Positions 1-13,100 of a stretch of 64,000 bases of DNA are shown piece after piece. The stretch is from Manduca sexta. Taxonomy: Eukaryota > Arthropoda > Insecta > Lepidoptera > Sphingidae. The DNA lies in contig NC_051115.1 in NCBI RefSeq assembly GCF_014839805.1, positions 1,238,600-1,302,599 on the forward strand, written 5' to 3'. Numbering within the stretch: position 1 is the first letter of the stretch; every line of letters begins with the position of its first letter. The notes under the pieces were generated by a model that was given only the letters and a program-made list of their open reading frames with translations, had not been told where the DNA came from and did not search any database. The translations under genes and the position numbers were made by a program.

Positions 1-62
1 TAGAGGAGGCCCGTGCTCAGCAGTGGGCAAGTATTTAATACAGGGCTGATATTATTATTATT
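1..62 (+). mobile_element. SINE family 1, 3' end at window edge
   Basis: TAGAGGAGGCCCGTGCTCAG through the GGGCTGATATTATTATT tail; further fragments of this family lie at 24948-25000, 35041-35124, 44252-44358 and 55336-55388. Confidence 0.65.
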
Positions 63-566
63 GTTTTAAAATAAATGATCAATATTACATAACGCTTTGT
101 ATGAACCCTGTAACCCCTGTAACGCATCATAACATTTTACAAGACACCCCTCCCGCACAAATTGCGTTACGTAACACTTGAACGGCCCATAAAAAGACTT
201 TGAATTTCTTTAACTAATAGTCAGCTATTACTCCTCGAGTGCTTTAGGTTAATTTTATTTATTCATGATGGCGGAGTCGCTTCCAAAAGCCAGTTTATTT
301 ATCTATACTATTATATAAAGCTGAAGAGTTTGTTTGTTTGTTTGAACGCGCCAATCTCAGGAACTACCGATTCGAACTGAAAAATACTTTTTGAAAAGTA
401 CCCAACGTATTAAGGTGAAATTTGGTAAGGAGACAGTTTGAGCCCCTTGGAAGAATATAGGCTCCCGGGAAAATATATAGCGTAACTTTTATAACGGAAA
501 ACTTTATAACGCGGGCGGAGCCGCGGGCAAAAGCCAGTTTATATTAGTAAAAAAAATCAAACATAC

Positions 567-3500
567 CGTCGCCAATGAAGCTCTTCATGCTGTTTCATGC
601 TAGTGCTTTTATTAAACACACATTTGCATACAGGGCACGTATACTTGCCTCTTTTCTGAAAAAAAAAAAAAAAACACATGTGTGGCTAAATGGATGTCTT
701 TGAAAGAGGCGGAGGGTCCAGGGAAAATGGTTTACTGGTAGGTTGTATTTTATATATCGGCCTATGTATATCCGGTTCCAACAGGCCGGCATAATTGTGT
801 CGACTGGCGAGGGGTAATCATCTCTGGTCAGTCAGTGGGGTACATATGTTGGGCCGGATAAAAAAAAAAACAAAGAAATTGCTATAATATTTTATCTGCC
901 TACATACGATTTTTTTTATTGCTTTGAATGACGAGACGAGCTTGCCGTTCGCCTGATGGTAAGCGATACGATCCATAAACAGTAGAAACAACACCTTGAA
1001 TTACAAAGTATTGTTTGGTATTCCACTGCGCTCACTGAGACATGAGATGTTAAATATGTCCAGTAGTTACACTGGCTACAATGTTCAAACCGGAACACAA
1101 CTACACACTGCTGCTAGGCGTCAGAATGCATGCTACATAATATAAAGTGGTACCTTGTCATGCCTCCTCATGTGCAACTTCAGCGAGTCCTCAAGGCTGA
1201 AACTCTTCAAGCAATAATGACACTTATTCTGGTACATCGCGTACTCTGTGGCTCGCATCACGTCCCTCTCGGCTTCCAGCTGTTCTCTGGTGAGGTAGAC
1301 CATTCTTATCTTGCCGTAGAGGTCGCTGCGAGCGAACCTTATCTGGTGAAATAATAATTATAAAATAAAATAAAATACTTCATTCATCACGTAGGCGAAC
1401 ATAATTGCACTTATAAGTAATTAGCTTATATAAAGACAATTTATATTGAAAATAAAATAATTGAAAAATATAGTAAACAAAGAAGCCAGTGCCGGCTGGC
1501 AGGAAAGAAGAAATAAAATGATGTATATATGTATTTTTAAATAAACAATAAGGGAGAAACGCGTCGCGATCCTCACCGGTGAGGACGATAAAAGCCCTAA
1601 CCTAGCTAACCTACCAGCCTTTCACTAGCTACCTAAGTGACGCCTACCGGAAATTGATAAATTATACATGTTAAGTGACAACAAACGAAATAGTTTCTTA
1701 TTCATTCTTCTTTTCCATAGACAATATTGGGCATAAACCATTGTGGATATAATTACAGCAATAATAATATCAGCCCTCTATTATATACTGTCCCACTGCT
1801 GCACTCCTCTACTACTGAGAGTGATTAGGCCTTAGTCCACCACGCTGTAGTGCGAGCAGACACACCCTCAAAATTTCTATAAAAGAATTTGTTGGTATGC
1901 AGGTTTCCTCACCATATTTTCCTTCATCATTAAAGTACGCGATAATTCACAAAGAATACACACATAACTTTAGACAAGTCAGAGGTGTGTTTGGATTTTG
2001 TACCTGTGGACATTTGTCTAGGCGTGTTGAGGTGTGAGGTTCGATCTCTGGGTCGGGCAGTGATATTGGCTTTGACTTAGTATTAGGAAGCTACATTAAT
2101 CCTGTGTGCTATGTATATCTGTAGAATTTATATTCCGGGAAAATATTAACCGGGATGTTTATTCCGGAAAAACTTTTTCACCCGGGCAGAACCGCGAGCA
2201 TAAACTATTTAACCATAAATTATGTTACCTTCTCGTGTTCTTGTCTGTGGTTATCTAAAGCTGCTTCGGCATCAAACGTTGCATTACATACGAAACATTG
2301 GTACTGATTCGTGACCGGCAAAGATGTTTTTGTTTTAACAATTGTTTTCTTCTGTTTTGGCTTAGGTTTTGTTGGCGTGGGCTGAAAATAAATAATTTTT
2401 ATATTTATACTAATAAAGCTAGAGTTTGTTTAAACGCGCTTATCTCTGGAAGTACTGAACTGATTTTGATTTTTTTTTCAGTTATAGAAAGCTACATTCC
2501 TCCTGAGTGTTATAGTGTATTAGTGATCATTTACCAGTGGCTCTGCCCGCATTAAAAAAGTTATTCCGGTATTCATGTTTACCGGAATAAAACACAGCCT
2601 ATAGCACTCGGGTAATGTAGCTTCCTATAAGTAAAAAAAAAATCAAAATCGGTTAATCAGTTTCCGAGATTAGCGCGTTCAAACAAACAAACTCTTGTTT
2701 TTTTTTTGTGACTTAAACTTTCCCACGTACATAGGCCTATGGATCCATCATTGGGATGAATGGGTCCACTAGTGCGTTAACACAGGAAGCCTAAATTTTC
2801 CTAATGTCAACACTAGGAGGCACATGGGGTACCGGTACCTCTCAGGTCTACAACAACCGGGACCCGAGAGAATATAGATGGGGAGGGGATTGAAGACGAG
2901 GAGAGGGTGGGAAAGTTTTATATATTATTATAGATTTATAGGCATTCTTATTTACCTAACTTACTTTCCCACGTACATAGCCCTATGGATCCTGCATTGG
3001 GATGAATGGGTCCACAAGTGCGTTAACACAGGAAGCCTAAGTTTTCCTGATGTCAACACCAGAAGGCGCCTGGGATACCGGTACCTCTCAGCTCTACAAC
3101 AACGGGGACCTGAGAGAATATAGATGGGGAGGGGATTGAAGACGAGGAGAGGGTGGGAAAGTTTTATATATTACTAGCTTTTGCCCGCGGCTCCGCCCGC
3201 GTTATAAAGTTTTTCGGGGTAAAGTTTTCCGTTATAAAAGTCACGCTATATATTTTCCCGGGAGCCTATGTTCTTCCCAGGGTCTCAAACTGTCTCCATA
3301 CCAAATTTTATCCTAATACGTTGGGTAGTTTTTGAGTTTAACACGTTCGGGCAGACCGATGCAGCGGGGGACTTTTGTTTTATAATATATTTTTGTAGAA
3401 CTTTTTAAGAGGAACAATCCCGTCATACATTATTGTTGAATAACTTTAACCGTTTACGCAGCGCACGCAACAGAAGCTCTCAAAACTAATAAATTGTCCC

Positions 3501-6500
3501 CGTTTTTGCATCATGTTTCATTACTGCTCCGCTCCTATTGGTCATAGCGTGACGATATATAACCTATAGCACTCCAGGAACAAAGGGCTATCCAACACAA
3601 AAATAATTTTTCAGTTCGAACCGGTAGTTCCTGAGATTAGCGATTACTGCTCCGCTCCTATTGGGCATAGCGTGATGATACATATATATATAGCCTATAG
3701 CATTCCAAGAACAAAGAGCTATCCAACACAAAAAGAATTATTCAGTTCAAACTCCTAGTTTCTGAGATTAGGCATTACTGCTCTGCTCCTATTGGTCATA
3801 GCGTGATGATATATAGCCTATAGCACTTCAAGAACAAAAGGCTATACAATACAAAATGATTTTTTTAGTTCGAACCGGTAGTTCCTGAGATTAGCCATTA
3901 CTGCTCTGCTCCTATTGGGTATAGCGTGATGATATATAGCCTATAGCACTTCACGAACAAAGGGCTATCCAATACAAAAATATTTTTTTAGTTCGAACCG
4001 GTAGTTCCTGAGATTAGCCATTACTGCTCCGCTCCTATTGGGTATAGCGTGATGATATATAGCCTATAGCACTCCACGAACAAAGGGCTATCCAACGCAA
4101 AAAGAATTTTTCAGTTCGGACCGGTAGTTCCTGAGATTAGCCATTACTGCCCCGCTCCTATTGGGTATAGCGTGATGATATATAGCCTATAGCACTCCAC
4201 GAATAAAGGGCTATCCAACGCAAAAAGAATTTTTCAGTTCGGACCGGTAGTTCCTGAGATTAGCCATTACTGCTCCGCTCCTATTGGGTATAGCGTAATG
4301 ATATATAGCCTATAGCACTTCACGAACAAAAGGCTATCCAATACAAAAAGATTTTTTTAGTTCGAACCGATCGTTCCTGAGATTAGCCATTACTGCTCCG
4401 CTCCTATTGGGTATAGCGTGATGATATATAGCCTATAGCACTCCACGAATAAAGGGCTATCCAACGCAAAAAGAATTTTTCAGTTCGGACCGGTAGTTCC
4501 TGAGATTAGCCATTACTGCTCCGCTCCTATTGGGTATAGCGTGATGATATATAGCCTATAGCACTCCACGAACAAAGGGCTATCCAACGCAAAAAGAATT
4601 TTTCAGTTTGGACTGGTAGTTCCTGAGATTAGCGCGTTCAAACAAACAAACAAACAAACAAACAAACTCTTCAGCTTTATATAATAGTATAGATTATAGA
4701 TTTAAAGGCTTATTTACCTGATTATGTTTTGTTTGGTGGTTCAGCATGTGTTCCTTCTCTGCGAATTTGGCCATACATATCTCGCACTGATGAAGAGTGT
4801 TTGACTGTATATTCTGACCTGTGGTGGCCTGTGGTGGGATATATAAGAATTTGTGTTATTTTACTTGCAATTTTAGCAAAAAAAAGCTACTAGACACTTA
4901 AAAAAAGACTATAAAAAAATCTGAGACTGATCTGACAATTGAAAAACCAATGTAAAAATTCTATGAGACCATTCTGGAAGTACATTCTTTCAAATAAAAA
5001 TAAACAAATGGTTAATAAATGACTGAGTTCTGAGGTAACATTAAAAAAACACATAGAATTGATAACATTTTTTAAACTCAGTTAAAAAGAAAATTACAAA
5101 ACCTACTTGCTAAATACAACTAAAAATATGTGCTAGATATCTTTACTTTTCTTGTGTTTTGTATGGTAGATATACTGTAATTTAGACTTTGTTGCAGTGC
5201 AATAAGGCTGTAATTCTTGAATTAGATTAGTAACCATCATAAGATTTTTCCTTACCCGGTTTATCAGCTTTATATCCGGAATTTCCTGTTTTTCAAAATT
5301 TTTCCCTTTCGGTATCTCTTCCTCCACATAATCGTCATCGTAGCCGTACGTGAAAGCTGATTTTGTACTTTCATCCGATATATATTCCTCTTTTATATCC
5401 ATGTCTTCAGCTTCGTCCGGAATTTCCGGTAAACTTTCCGGTATGAATACGGCATTCCGCATGATTGGTTTAACATCTTCAGGGTTGACTGACGCTCTTA
5501 CTATATTTGATCTTCGAAGTTTTATCCAACTTACAGTCTACAAAAAAATTCCGGTTATATTTAACATCCACGTTTATGCCACAACACTAGCTGCATTTAG
5601 TCAGAAAAACTCTAATGTGTACTAACACAATAGAATTTTACTGACTGTATATATAAAAATGAATCTCTATTTCCCTTGCTCACGCCATCACGCGTGAACG
5701 GCTGGACCGATTTCACAATATTTTTTTGTTGTTTTATTACTGTCAGGAGAAGGTTCTTATGAAAGAAAAAATTCAAAAACTTGCGCGGAAAATTAGAAAA
5801 TTTAAGAAACTTAATGAAAATATTAATTTTATATAACTGTCAATTGCTCGAAATAACTGTTAGCGATTGACAGAATGCGCGCTGCAAATTCATAGTTAAG
5901 ACGGGACAACATCTGTCGGGTCAGCTAGTTATAGATGATTATAATGGATGTGAATAACATTTTATGTAATGGTTTAGATGTTGGACTTAATTAGAGAAAC
6001 AGATTATTTATTTTCAACTAGCTGACCCGGCAGACTTCATACTACCTCATGGATAAATAAAAGACCTAATCTTTTGTATAAAATGATTTTAAAACAAACA
6101 AATCGAATCCGTATTTAATAAAAAAGCATTTATTGAATAAATAATTTAGCCTGTCTCCTACATTGTCACTCACTAAAGAACGCAATTCTGACATAGCAAT
6201 ACGACTATTTTCTTGATCTGTCTGTCTCTGGTCATCAGTGCGGTTAGCACGTGAGATAGCTCTTCGCACATTTGATTGACTACGACGACCTAAGTCAGGT
6301 CGTCTTCTCCTCGGCATCGTAAATTGTAATTAATCAAAGTGAGAAAATTTCCCGCTCATTTAGCAGTAAAGTGTCACTATCACAAAAAAGAGCACATTAC
6401 TTGGAATGTCACTATCACAAAGGATCACCAAAGTAAAGAAAGTTCACGCGCACGTAACCACAAAGATAGATATAATATCGTAATAATACTTTTTTCCGTG

Positions 6501-8613
6501 CTCTGAAATGCGACAGGATGGATTGTCAAATCTAATGTCAAATATTATGATTGCGTTCAGAAATTTAACTTAAGATTTATAATTTAATTTGTGACAAAAC
6601 TTAAGATTTATCTTTCGATTTCTATATAGTCTTATTAAAAAAATAATCGGACAGACTCGTGTGTCAACTGAAGTTAGCTAAAATTGAGTTTCTCGAAGCC
6701 GACCACTATTTATGTACTATGTATTTTGAGACTATGCAATTTTGTCGCGTTCGCGATTCACTTTCACTTTTGTTGAGTTTCAGAACGCGATATTAGATCC
6801 TCCAACGCGCACGCGAATTTGAACTTTATGCAGCGGTAATAAATTACAAATTGACTCTCCATTTTATTTAGAAAACGTTTGTATAGGAAATAGAAAAATG
6901 CTGTTTTGAGGATTTTCCCGGCAATTATTCGAATTTTTCTCACCTTTTAAACCTTCCCTAGACCTCCACGAATAATTCAAGACCAAGATAAGATAAATCC
7001 GTTCAGCCGTTCTCGAGTTTTAGCGAGACTAACGAACAGCAATTCATTTTTATATATATATATATAGATATAGATATATAGATAGATAATAGATATATAG
7101 ATAGATAGATAGATTTTAGTTTTTTTTTATATGTGCCTGGTAAAGTAGCCCCACTGCACCTCATGGTAAGTGGAGTGAGGGCCAATAGAATGTCGAATGA
7201 CGAGAGATGACCCCTCAGCAGTCGACACAATTATGTCGGCCTGCCACAACTAGATATACACAGATTGATATCAACACGAGGCCCCTGAATGAACAAAATA
7301 TGTTCCCAGTTTTAAGTTTTATCAATACTCAATAAGATCATAAATAAAGTTCTCCAAAGCAACAAGCGAGGCCTCTGTAACCTTGTGCCTTTGAAAAGCT
7401 GCCTGGTTTGACTCACTCAAAGTAAAAAACTACCTGGCTTTAAGTTTTGTCAGTAACATCATAAATAAGGTTGTCCAAAGCAACAAGCGAGGCCCCAAAA
7501 AGTTGCCTGGTTCATCTCCCCCTAAAGCTACCTCTGCATACATCACCTCTAGAGATGACAGTGTACTTACCAAATAAAAATTATAAATATACTAACCTTT
7601 TGCTGCTGTTTCACACAGCATTCCACTTGGCTTTTGAATGTGCTGATCTTTTTCAATATAGCATGGCAGTGGTCACATAGTAATGATTTCTGAAAGTTGA
7701 TCTGTAATACAAATCTTATTGTTCAATAATAATATCAGCCCTATATTATATACTTGCCCACTGCTGAGCACGGGTCTCCTCTACTACTGAGAGGTATTAG
7801 GCCTTAGTCCACCACACTGGCCTAGTGCGGATTGGTAGACTTCACACACCTTCGAAAATCCTATAGAGAACTTCTCATATGTGCAAGTTTCCTCACGATG
7901 TTTTCCTTCACGATTAATGCAAGCAAGTATACACACCTAACTTTAGAAAAGTCAGAGATGAGTTTGGGTTTTGAACCTGCAAACATCCTTTTCAGCAGTG
8001 TTCCACTCCTAACTATCCTATTGTGAGTTATTATGTAATAAATATAATACACTCATACATAATATCTAAAAAAAAAATATACTTGTACCTATAATAAACT
8101 TATATGTTACTTACTTTACTGTTGGAGAAGGACTATGTCCGTCAAAACAAGGGACATCATATAAAACTATCCCTTTTTCAAATTACTATGCAATATATAT
8201 TATTTATCTTGTTTTGATAAGAAAAGGGTATTTTATTTATTTATATTATAACTTATAAGTCGGTACTCGTCCTTTCGGGTTGCGGGCCCCGCGATTCGGG
8301 GACCGTGGATTTTTGCCATGATAACACTCTATAGTTAGGCCCTAGAATCATAACAAATGCGACTTCAGGAGTTTTTTTGGCAAAAACAATAATGTTTCAT
8401 TTAAGAAATGTCTTTCTTTTCAATGCCGACCCACTACTACCTTCTCGTTTCAGAGATAGCAAAGGTTAATACTAAGAAAATAATCCAACAACTTACTTCG
8501 TTAAGAAAATAAGACTTTAAAAAACCACTGTGAGAACAACTGCTTAATTTCACCAGCGATATTCCATTAGCAAGACAACAAACGCAAAAGTTTTCGAGAT
8601 AAACATCGTTCAT
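567..8613 (-). CDS. Gene A: ZAD-C2H2 zinc-finger protein (3' end beyond left edge)
   Basis: Probable nuclear sequence-specific DNA-binding protein. Exons (minus): 8613-8497, 7701-7597, 5537-5256, 4819-4718, 2381-2229, 1342-1154, 655-567; all but the last are phase 0. Exon 1 holds ZAD half 1 (FCVCCLANGISLVKL), exon 2 half 2 (LLCDHCHAILKK). Exon 3 is acidic with IKEEY, a SUMO-type site. Exon 4 carries finger CEIC..H..H, exon 5 a basic tract (KPKPKQKK) plus finger CFVC, exon 6 the family linker (YLTREQLEAERDVM) plus finger CHYC, exon 7 finger CPVC. Exon 7 ends in phase 2 and no further exon is visible at 1-566, so the gene continues past the left edge. The start is uncertain: in-frame ATGs at 8697 and 8709 have A at -3, better than 8613, and would add about 28-32 residues before the ZAD, as in gene B. 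The ZAD is closest to gene B. Confidence 0.85.
910..1115 (-). repeat. Dispersed repeat family R3
   Basis: Marked by GCCGTTCGCCTGATGGTAAG, CACTGGCTACAATGTTCAAA and CATGAGATGTTAA. Other copies: 18455-18645(-), 23045-23245(+), 31345-31560(-), 38556-38640(-), 44665-44910(+), 48250-48425(+), 51842-52045(-), 63195-63425(+). Plus orientation ends in a CATTCAAAGCAATAAAAAA tail, so it is probably a retroposon. Confidence 0.65.
1761..2026 (-). mobile_element. SINE family 1, near full length
   Basis: In an intron of gene A; followed by a family-2 box-B scrap near 2030-2070. Confidence 0.7.
2712..3172. repeat. ~250-bp tandem duplication
   Basis: The stretch from TTTCCCACGTACATAG to GGGTGGGAAAGTTTTATATA occurs twice, at about 2720 and 2965, with small differences. 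Confidence 0.75.
3173..3410. repeat. Dispersed repeat with GCCCGCGGCTCCGCCCGCG end
   Basis: Inverted relative at 320-535; similar ends near 2150-2215, 2400-2700, 30740-30860 and 63655-63800. Typical of lepidopteran LINE 3' ends. Confidence 0.5.
3420..4650. repeat. ~122-bp tandem repeat array
   Basis: The block CTCCTATTGG recurs at a spacing of about 122-132 bp (about 9 times, 3530-4522). Each unit has a TATATAGCCTATAGCACT core and GGTAGTTCCTGAGATTAG end. In gene A between exons 4819-4718 and 2381-2229. Ends next to an AAAC/AAACAAAC tract. Confidence 0.8.
5645..5928 (+). mobile_element. Non-autonomous Helitron (short)
   Basis: Begins TATATATAAAAATGAATC and ends GTCGGGTCAGCTAG|T. Nearly the same as the copy at 46249-46525. 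Confidence 0.65.
6018..7068 (-). mobile_element. Helitron, internally deleted, with ORF N-terminus
   Basis: In intron 2 of gene A. The minus-strand 5' end reads TCTATATATATATATAAAAA followed by TGAATTGCTGTTCG, a known lepidopteran Helitron start; the 3' end is GTCTGCCGGGTCAGCTAG followed by T. An 83-codon ORF at 6317-6066 begins MPRRRRPDLGRRSQSN, resembling the N-terminus of insect Helitron proteins, but no Rep or helicase domain remains. Confidence 0.7.
7052..7115. repeat. TA/GATA microsatellite
   Basis: TATATA then GATATA/GATAGATA run beside the Helitron 5' end. Confidence 0.75.
7726..8027 (-). mobile_element. SINE family 1, near full length
   Basis: In intron 1 of gene A, same strand as the gene. 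Confidence 0.75.
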
Positions 8614-10157
8614 GAACTTGCTACAGCCAGGCGCTGGTTGTTTGAACTCATACGACTGTGTCTCTACTTTAATTTTACTATTCGCGAAGAAGTTCATACT
8701 TTTTTTCATAGTTTTGCAGCCACTGAGCCATGCAAATCCATTGTGCAAATCAGAGAATATAAACAATAAACATGAAACAGCCTTCTTTGACAGCTTTCTC
8801 TTTTGACTTTTTTGTTTCGTCCTTAGCGGACAGGCTATAGTCTTACGACCATACTGCCTGGTAATGTTGAGTAGGACATACAAGAGGCGGTACATTTGTC
8901 CGGGACATGACGTCAAAATGTAAGAGTGGCTCAAAATTATATGTTGTACTACTTCAAATTTTATGGCGCGGCAGTCGCGTTACTTATTCTCCGTCTCTGG
9001 TAAGCTGTAGGACGAGAACAGTGAGGTAGAGAACCGCATGCTAGAAATTACAATAGGACGTTATTAAACAATGGACATTACATTACTGCGTTTCGAGTCG
9101 CGAGCGAGAGGGAAATATTTTGAGGGTTAACATTACAAAATACTGTAAGATACGCATTGAAACGCCGAGCCTCACTACGCCTCGCCTCATTTGAAGTAGG
9201 ACGTTGTACCGGCTCAATGCTAAAAAGAGGCTACTCTTACAAACTCTTTTTTATGTCATGTCCTACCCAACTCTACTGCCTGGTCTTACGTATTTTTCTC
9301 TTTTTGACATTTGATATATGTATTTTTTTCTTATTTTATAGCAATAGTTTTACAGAGGTGGTACATTATGCAATTCCAATTTCAAGTAGGACTGTTATGG
9401 AAGGTAGAGGCAAGGAACTATCGCGGAAATGGAAAAGTGTCCGTCGAAAAACGTTAAATTTTGGTGGCGCCACGGTATCAAGTGGGTAGATTTTAAAGCT
9501 AGAGCCAAAAGTTATTAGAGTATGATATTGAAGGCAACCGATTTTTTATAGTTGAGCTTCTATATATTGCAATAATTGTAGTATGAAATTATTTCAACTT
9601 TCATACATCAACTGCACTAGTCTTTACAGATACATTTTTCAAATCAGCTAACTTATATATTTATGCCATACCCTGATGCTACGCTATCGCTATTGTTGTG
9701 GGTTTTTTAATTGTAATTTTTTGCTTTCACTAGACATTTTTTCAATGTGTCCCCCTGATGATGCGCTTGTGTGTGTCTGATTCTCATTTCTCACCTCATA
9801 TTCTCACTGAGGATTCTCATCTCTCAGTTGTGATTACTTTTAGTAACGGTGTGAAGTTACTATGGCTGTCATTGACGTTTACTAAGGGTACTACCACTAA
9901 AATAAAACATTCAAAATTGTGTAAATATTTATTTTCACTTTTTTTACGACTTGGCTTCTGTGATGGACAATACTTCCTATACCGTCACCAGTAATAAACA
10001 GTACTACATATCCTGTCACCAGTAATGGACATTCCTGCTACTTGTCCAGCGATCACAGTTGAGCACTATGGCGTCATACCTCTCGCAAGATAGTGCAATA
10101 TCCTATTGTAGTCATAAATCGCAATACCGCAGCCAGTCTTTTCACCAGTAATGGACA
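8614..10157. other. Intergenic region between B (3' end) and A (5' end)
   Basis: About 1.5 kb with no supportable gene. It must hold the promoter of A and the 3' UTR of B (AATAAA at 9933-9928, minus). Two stretches, near 8840-8890 and 9270-9300, share a short CTGCCTGGT/GTAGGACA block in inverted orientation. The ORF at 9157-9489 has low-complexity, unrecognised sequence and was not called. Confidence 0.5.
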
Positions 10158-13100
10158 CTACTGTCTCCTATCCCTCTCAGGGTTGTGTAACAGCCTGTTA
10201 TGGTTGTACAGCGCCGAGGAATGCGCAAAGGTTGCTCCGCAGTGCACGCAGCGGTGAGGTCGCTCGCCTGTATGAGTGCGAATGTGAGACCGCAAGATCG
10301 CTGCAGTCTGCAAAAAAACAATAGGAATGTCAATGACCTCTTGACTATTAACAGAAAATCATTTGTATATACCGGCTTTGCCAGATGCCCAATCGAGAGC
10401 GCCGCGCAATTAATAAGTGTGTTTGAGTGTTTTAGTGTTTAATTTACATGTTGCAGTGTTTTATTAGTTTTAGTGAGCTAATAAAGGCGCTTTTAAGTAC
10501 AATCGGTATTATCATTATTTATCCCGAACCGGCGACAGCCTAGTTGGTTGTGGAACGGACTGCCGAGACAAATGTCCGCAGGTTCAAAACCCAAGGGCAC
10601 ACACCTCTGACTTTTCTAAAAAATTATGTGTGTATTCTTTATGAATTATCGCTTGCTTTAACGGTGAAGGAAAACATCGTGAGGAAACCTGCATACCTGA
10701 GAAATTCTCTATTAGGAATTTTTGAGGGTGTTTGAAGTCTACCCGCACTACAGCGTAATGGACTAAGGCCTAATCCCTCTCAGTAGTAGAGGAGGCCCGT
10801 GCTCAACAGAGGGACAGTATATAATACAGGGTTGATATTATTATATTATATCATTATTTATCCCGACCCAAGTATAATTACTTACAGTAAACCCCTGACC
10901 GCAGTAGTCGCATATCTTGTTCCGCGGCGGCCGTTTTTTCTCGTGAACGAACTCCACGTGTTTCTTCAAAGTCGTGCTTCTTCGAAACACCTACAAAATT
11001 ATCATTATCAGTACTAGTTTTTACCTTTTTCAAAATAAAAGTATGAAAATTATAGTAATCTTAACTTTCCCAACTAATTTATACATCAAGGGCGTAGCTA
11101 CCGCTGTATCAGCCACATCAGTGATACGGGGCCCCCGAGCTTTGGAGCCCCTCTTGGCTCATACCTACGTTAAACTAAGCGGGCAAAAGTTCGCACTGCC
11201 GTGAAGAGCCCCCAACAAATATAGATATAGAGCCGCTCTATGGCCAGCTACGCTACTACTATACATATTATAAAACAAAGTCCCCTTTTCTGTTTGTATG
11301 TTATCGATTTTATTAAAACCTACTGAATGGATTTTTATGAAATTTGGTATGAAGATAGTTTAAGATCCTAGGAAGGTTAAAGGACTTTACTTTCTCGGTC
11401 TATTTTCACTTGATACAAATATTTTGATCATTTATTGATATTGCTCGTAAACAAACCTTACTGTTCAATCTCTAATCTTTTAACTGAAAAGATACTTAAT
11501 GGGACTTTTATACTGGGTAAGGCCTTGCAAGTGAAGCCGCGAGCAATACCTAGTTGGATAAATAAATATATTACCTTGGAACATTTGGTGCATCTGTTGT
11601 TCCTTATTTCAAGATGCTCCCATTCTATGTGACTTTTGAGGGTAGATTTCGAAATGAATCGAGAGCCACACTCGTCGCAACCAAACCTAGAAAATATATA
11701 GCAAAAGCACAACAAATTATACGCACCCTCATAGCGCTGCAGTGTAGGGTCGGCTAAGTAAAACAATATTGTAGTATAATTTCTTATCTTTACGCGAATC
11801 AGTTCTGGATTTGTAAATAGGCCGTAAAGGCCACGGCCTATGGGCTGCAGATAGCAGAAAACGCTCACTCGATTTAATTAATCATTCGTTTATTTAACTT
11901 TAGTGCCTTCCATAATACAGACAAATGGAAAATTATTAAGTATTTTATAAACCTAAACCTACATACATACATAAATGTACCTACACGGGGCGGTCTACAC
12001 TCATAAAAAATATAAATCCGACACTGACGAGAATGTTAAATTAAACAATTTTATACATTTTATATTCGCCCGGATAACGACCGTACACAAGGCGTTAAAA
12101 CCCGCCATAGTGGCCCACGTGTTTCGCGTTCCGGGATCAGCCTATGTTTATCCGATTCCAACAGGCAGGTATAGTTGTGTCGACTGTTGAGGGGTAATCA
12201 TCTGTCGTTAGTCGATAATCTATGGGACCCCACTCCGTTTACCATAAGGGGTAAGGAGGTCACTTTGCAGTGTAGAGTATGAAAAAAAATAACTCACTTC
12301 TTCTCCGCTTCAGTAATATGACTTGAATGCGTGCGCAAATGATGCGCCAAATTATGCGCAGTCCTGTAATACGTGCGGCACGACACGCAGTACGCGCGGC
12401 GGTCGGCAGTATCGTGCGCGGTGCTCAGGTGAGTGAACAGCCCCGACTTGCCGCGGTACACTTTGCCGCAAGGCTCGCACTTGTACACGCGCGACGACTG
12501 CTTGTGGAGCGTGCTGTGTAAGAGGAATAGTTTTGGAATCTTTGGACCCAGTAATGGACACGGAGAACCAGTGTTGGACACTAGAGCTCTATAATGGACA
12601 TAGTAATACTTACACGAGTAAGCACTAAAGACGATTATTGCCTCACAATACCCAGTAATGGACATACTACAACGCGTGCAACAGGACATGCAGGATGCTA
12701 GTATTGTGGAATCCGTAAAGGACACACTAAATGCCAAATATAAACCAGTATTCTTATAACACATAACATAATTTAATAGTCAGTTATGGACTCGCAAATT
12801 CCCAATTAGACAATAAATCGTTTAACTTTCTATTCGAATACTCACTACATGTGTATTTTGAGACTGCTTTTATTCGTGAATTCGTTTCCACAGATGCTGC
12901 ATTTATCTTTGTCCTGCTTGTGTTTGGACCTGTGATATCTCAGACTTCGGTGTGATCTGAAAATTTAAAAAATAAATGCATAGACTTCATTGGCATTGGC
13001 ATTATCCTATATGTGAATAATTGCTTGCTTTATCGGTGAAGGAAAAACAACGTTGGGAAACGTGCATACCTAAGAAGTTCTCTATAGAAATTTTGAGGGT

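Noticed and set aside
3420..4650. CRISPR-like array
   Set aside because: Head-to-tail ~122-bp tandem units without unique spacers, in an animal intron.
6066..6317. Arg-rich small protein gene
   Set aside because: N-terminus of a Helitron protein inside recognisable Helitron ends; no intact domain.
7471..7680. Plus-strand 69-aa ORF
   Set aside because: Overlaps in antisense the ZAD exon 2 of gene A.
9157..9489. 110-aa plus-strand ORF
   Set aside because: No domain, no splice partners, composition like the surrounding non-coding DNA.
12327..12561. ORFs antisense or out of frame at 12.3-12.6 kb
   Set aside because: Shadows of the two-finger exon 12513-12298 of gene B.
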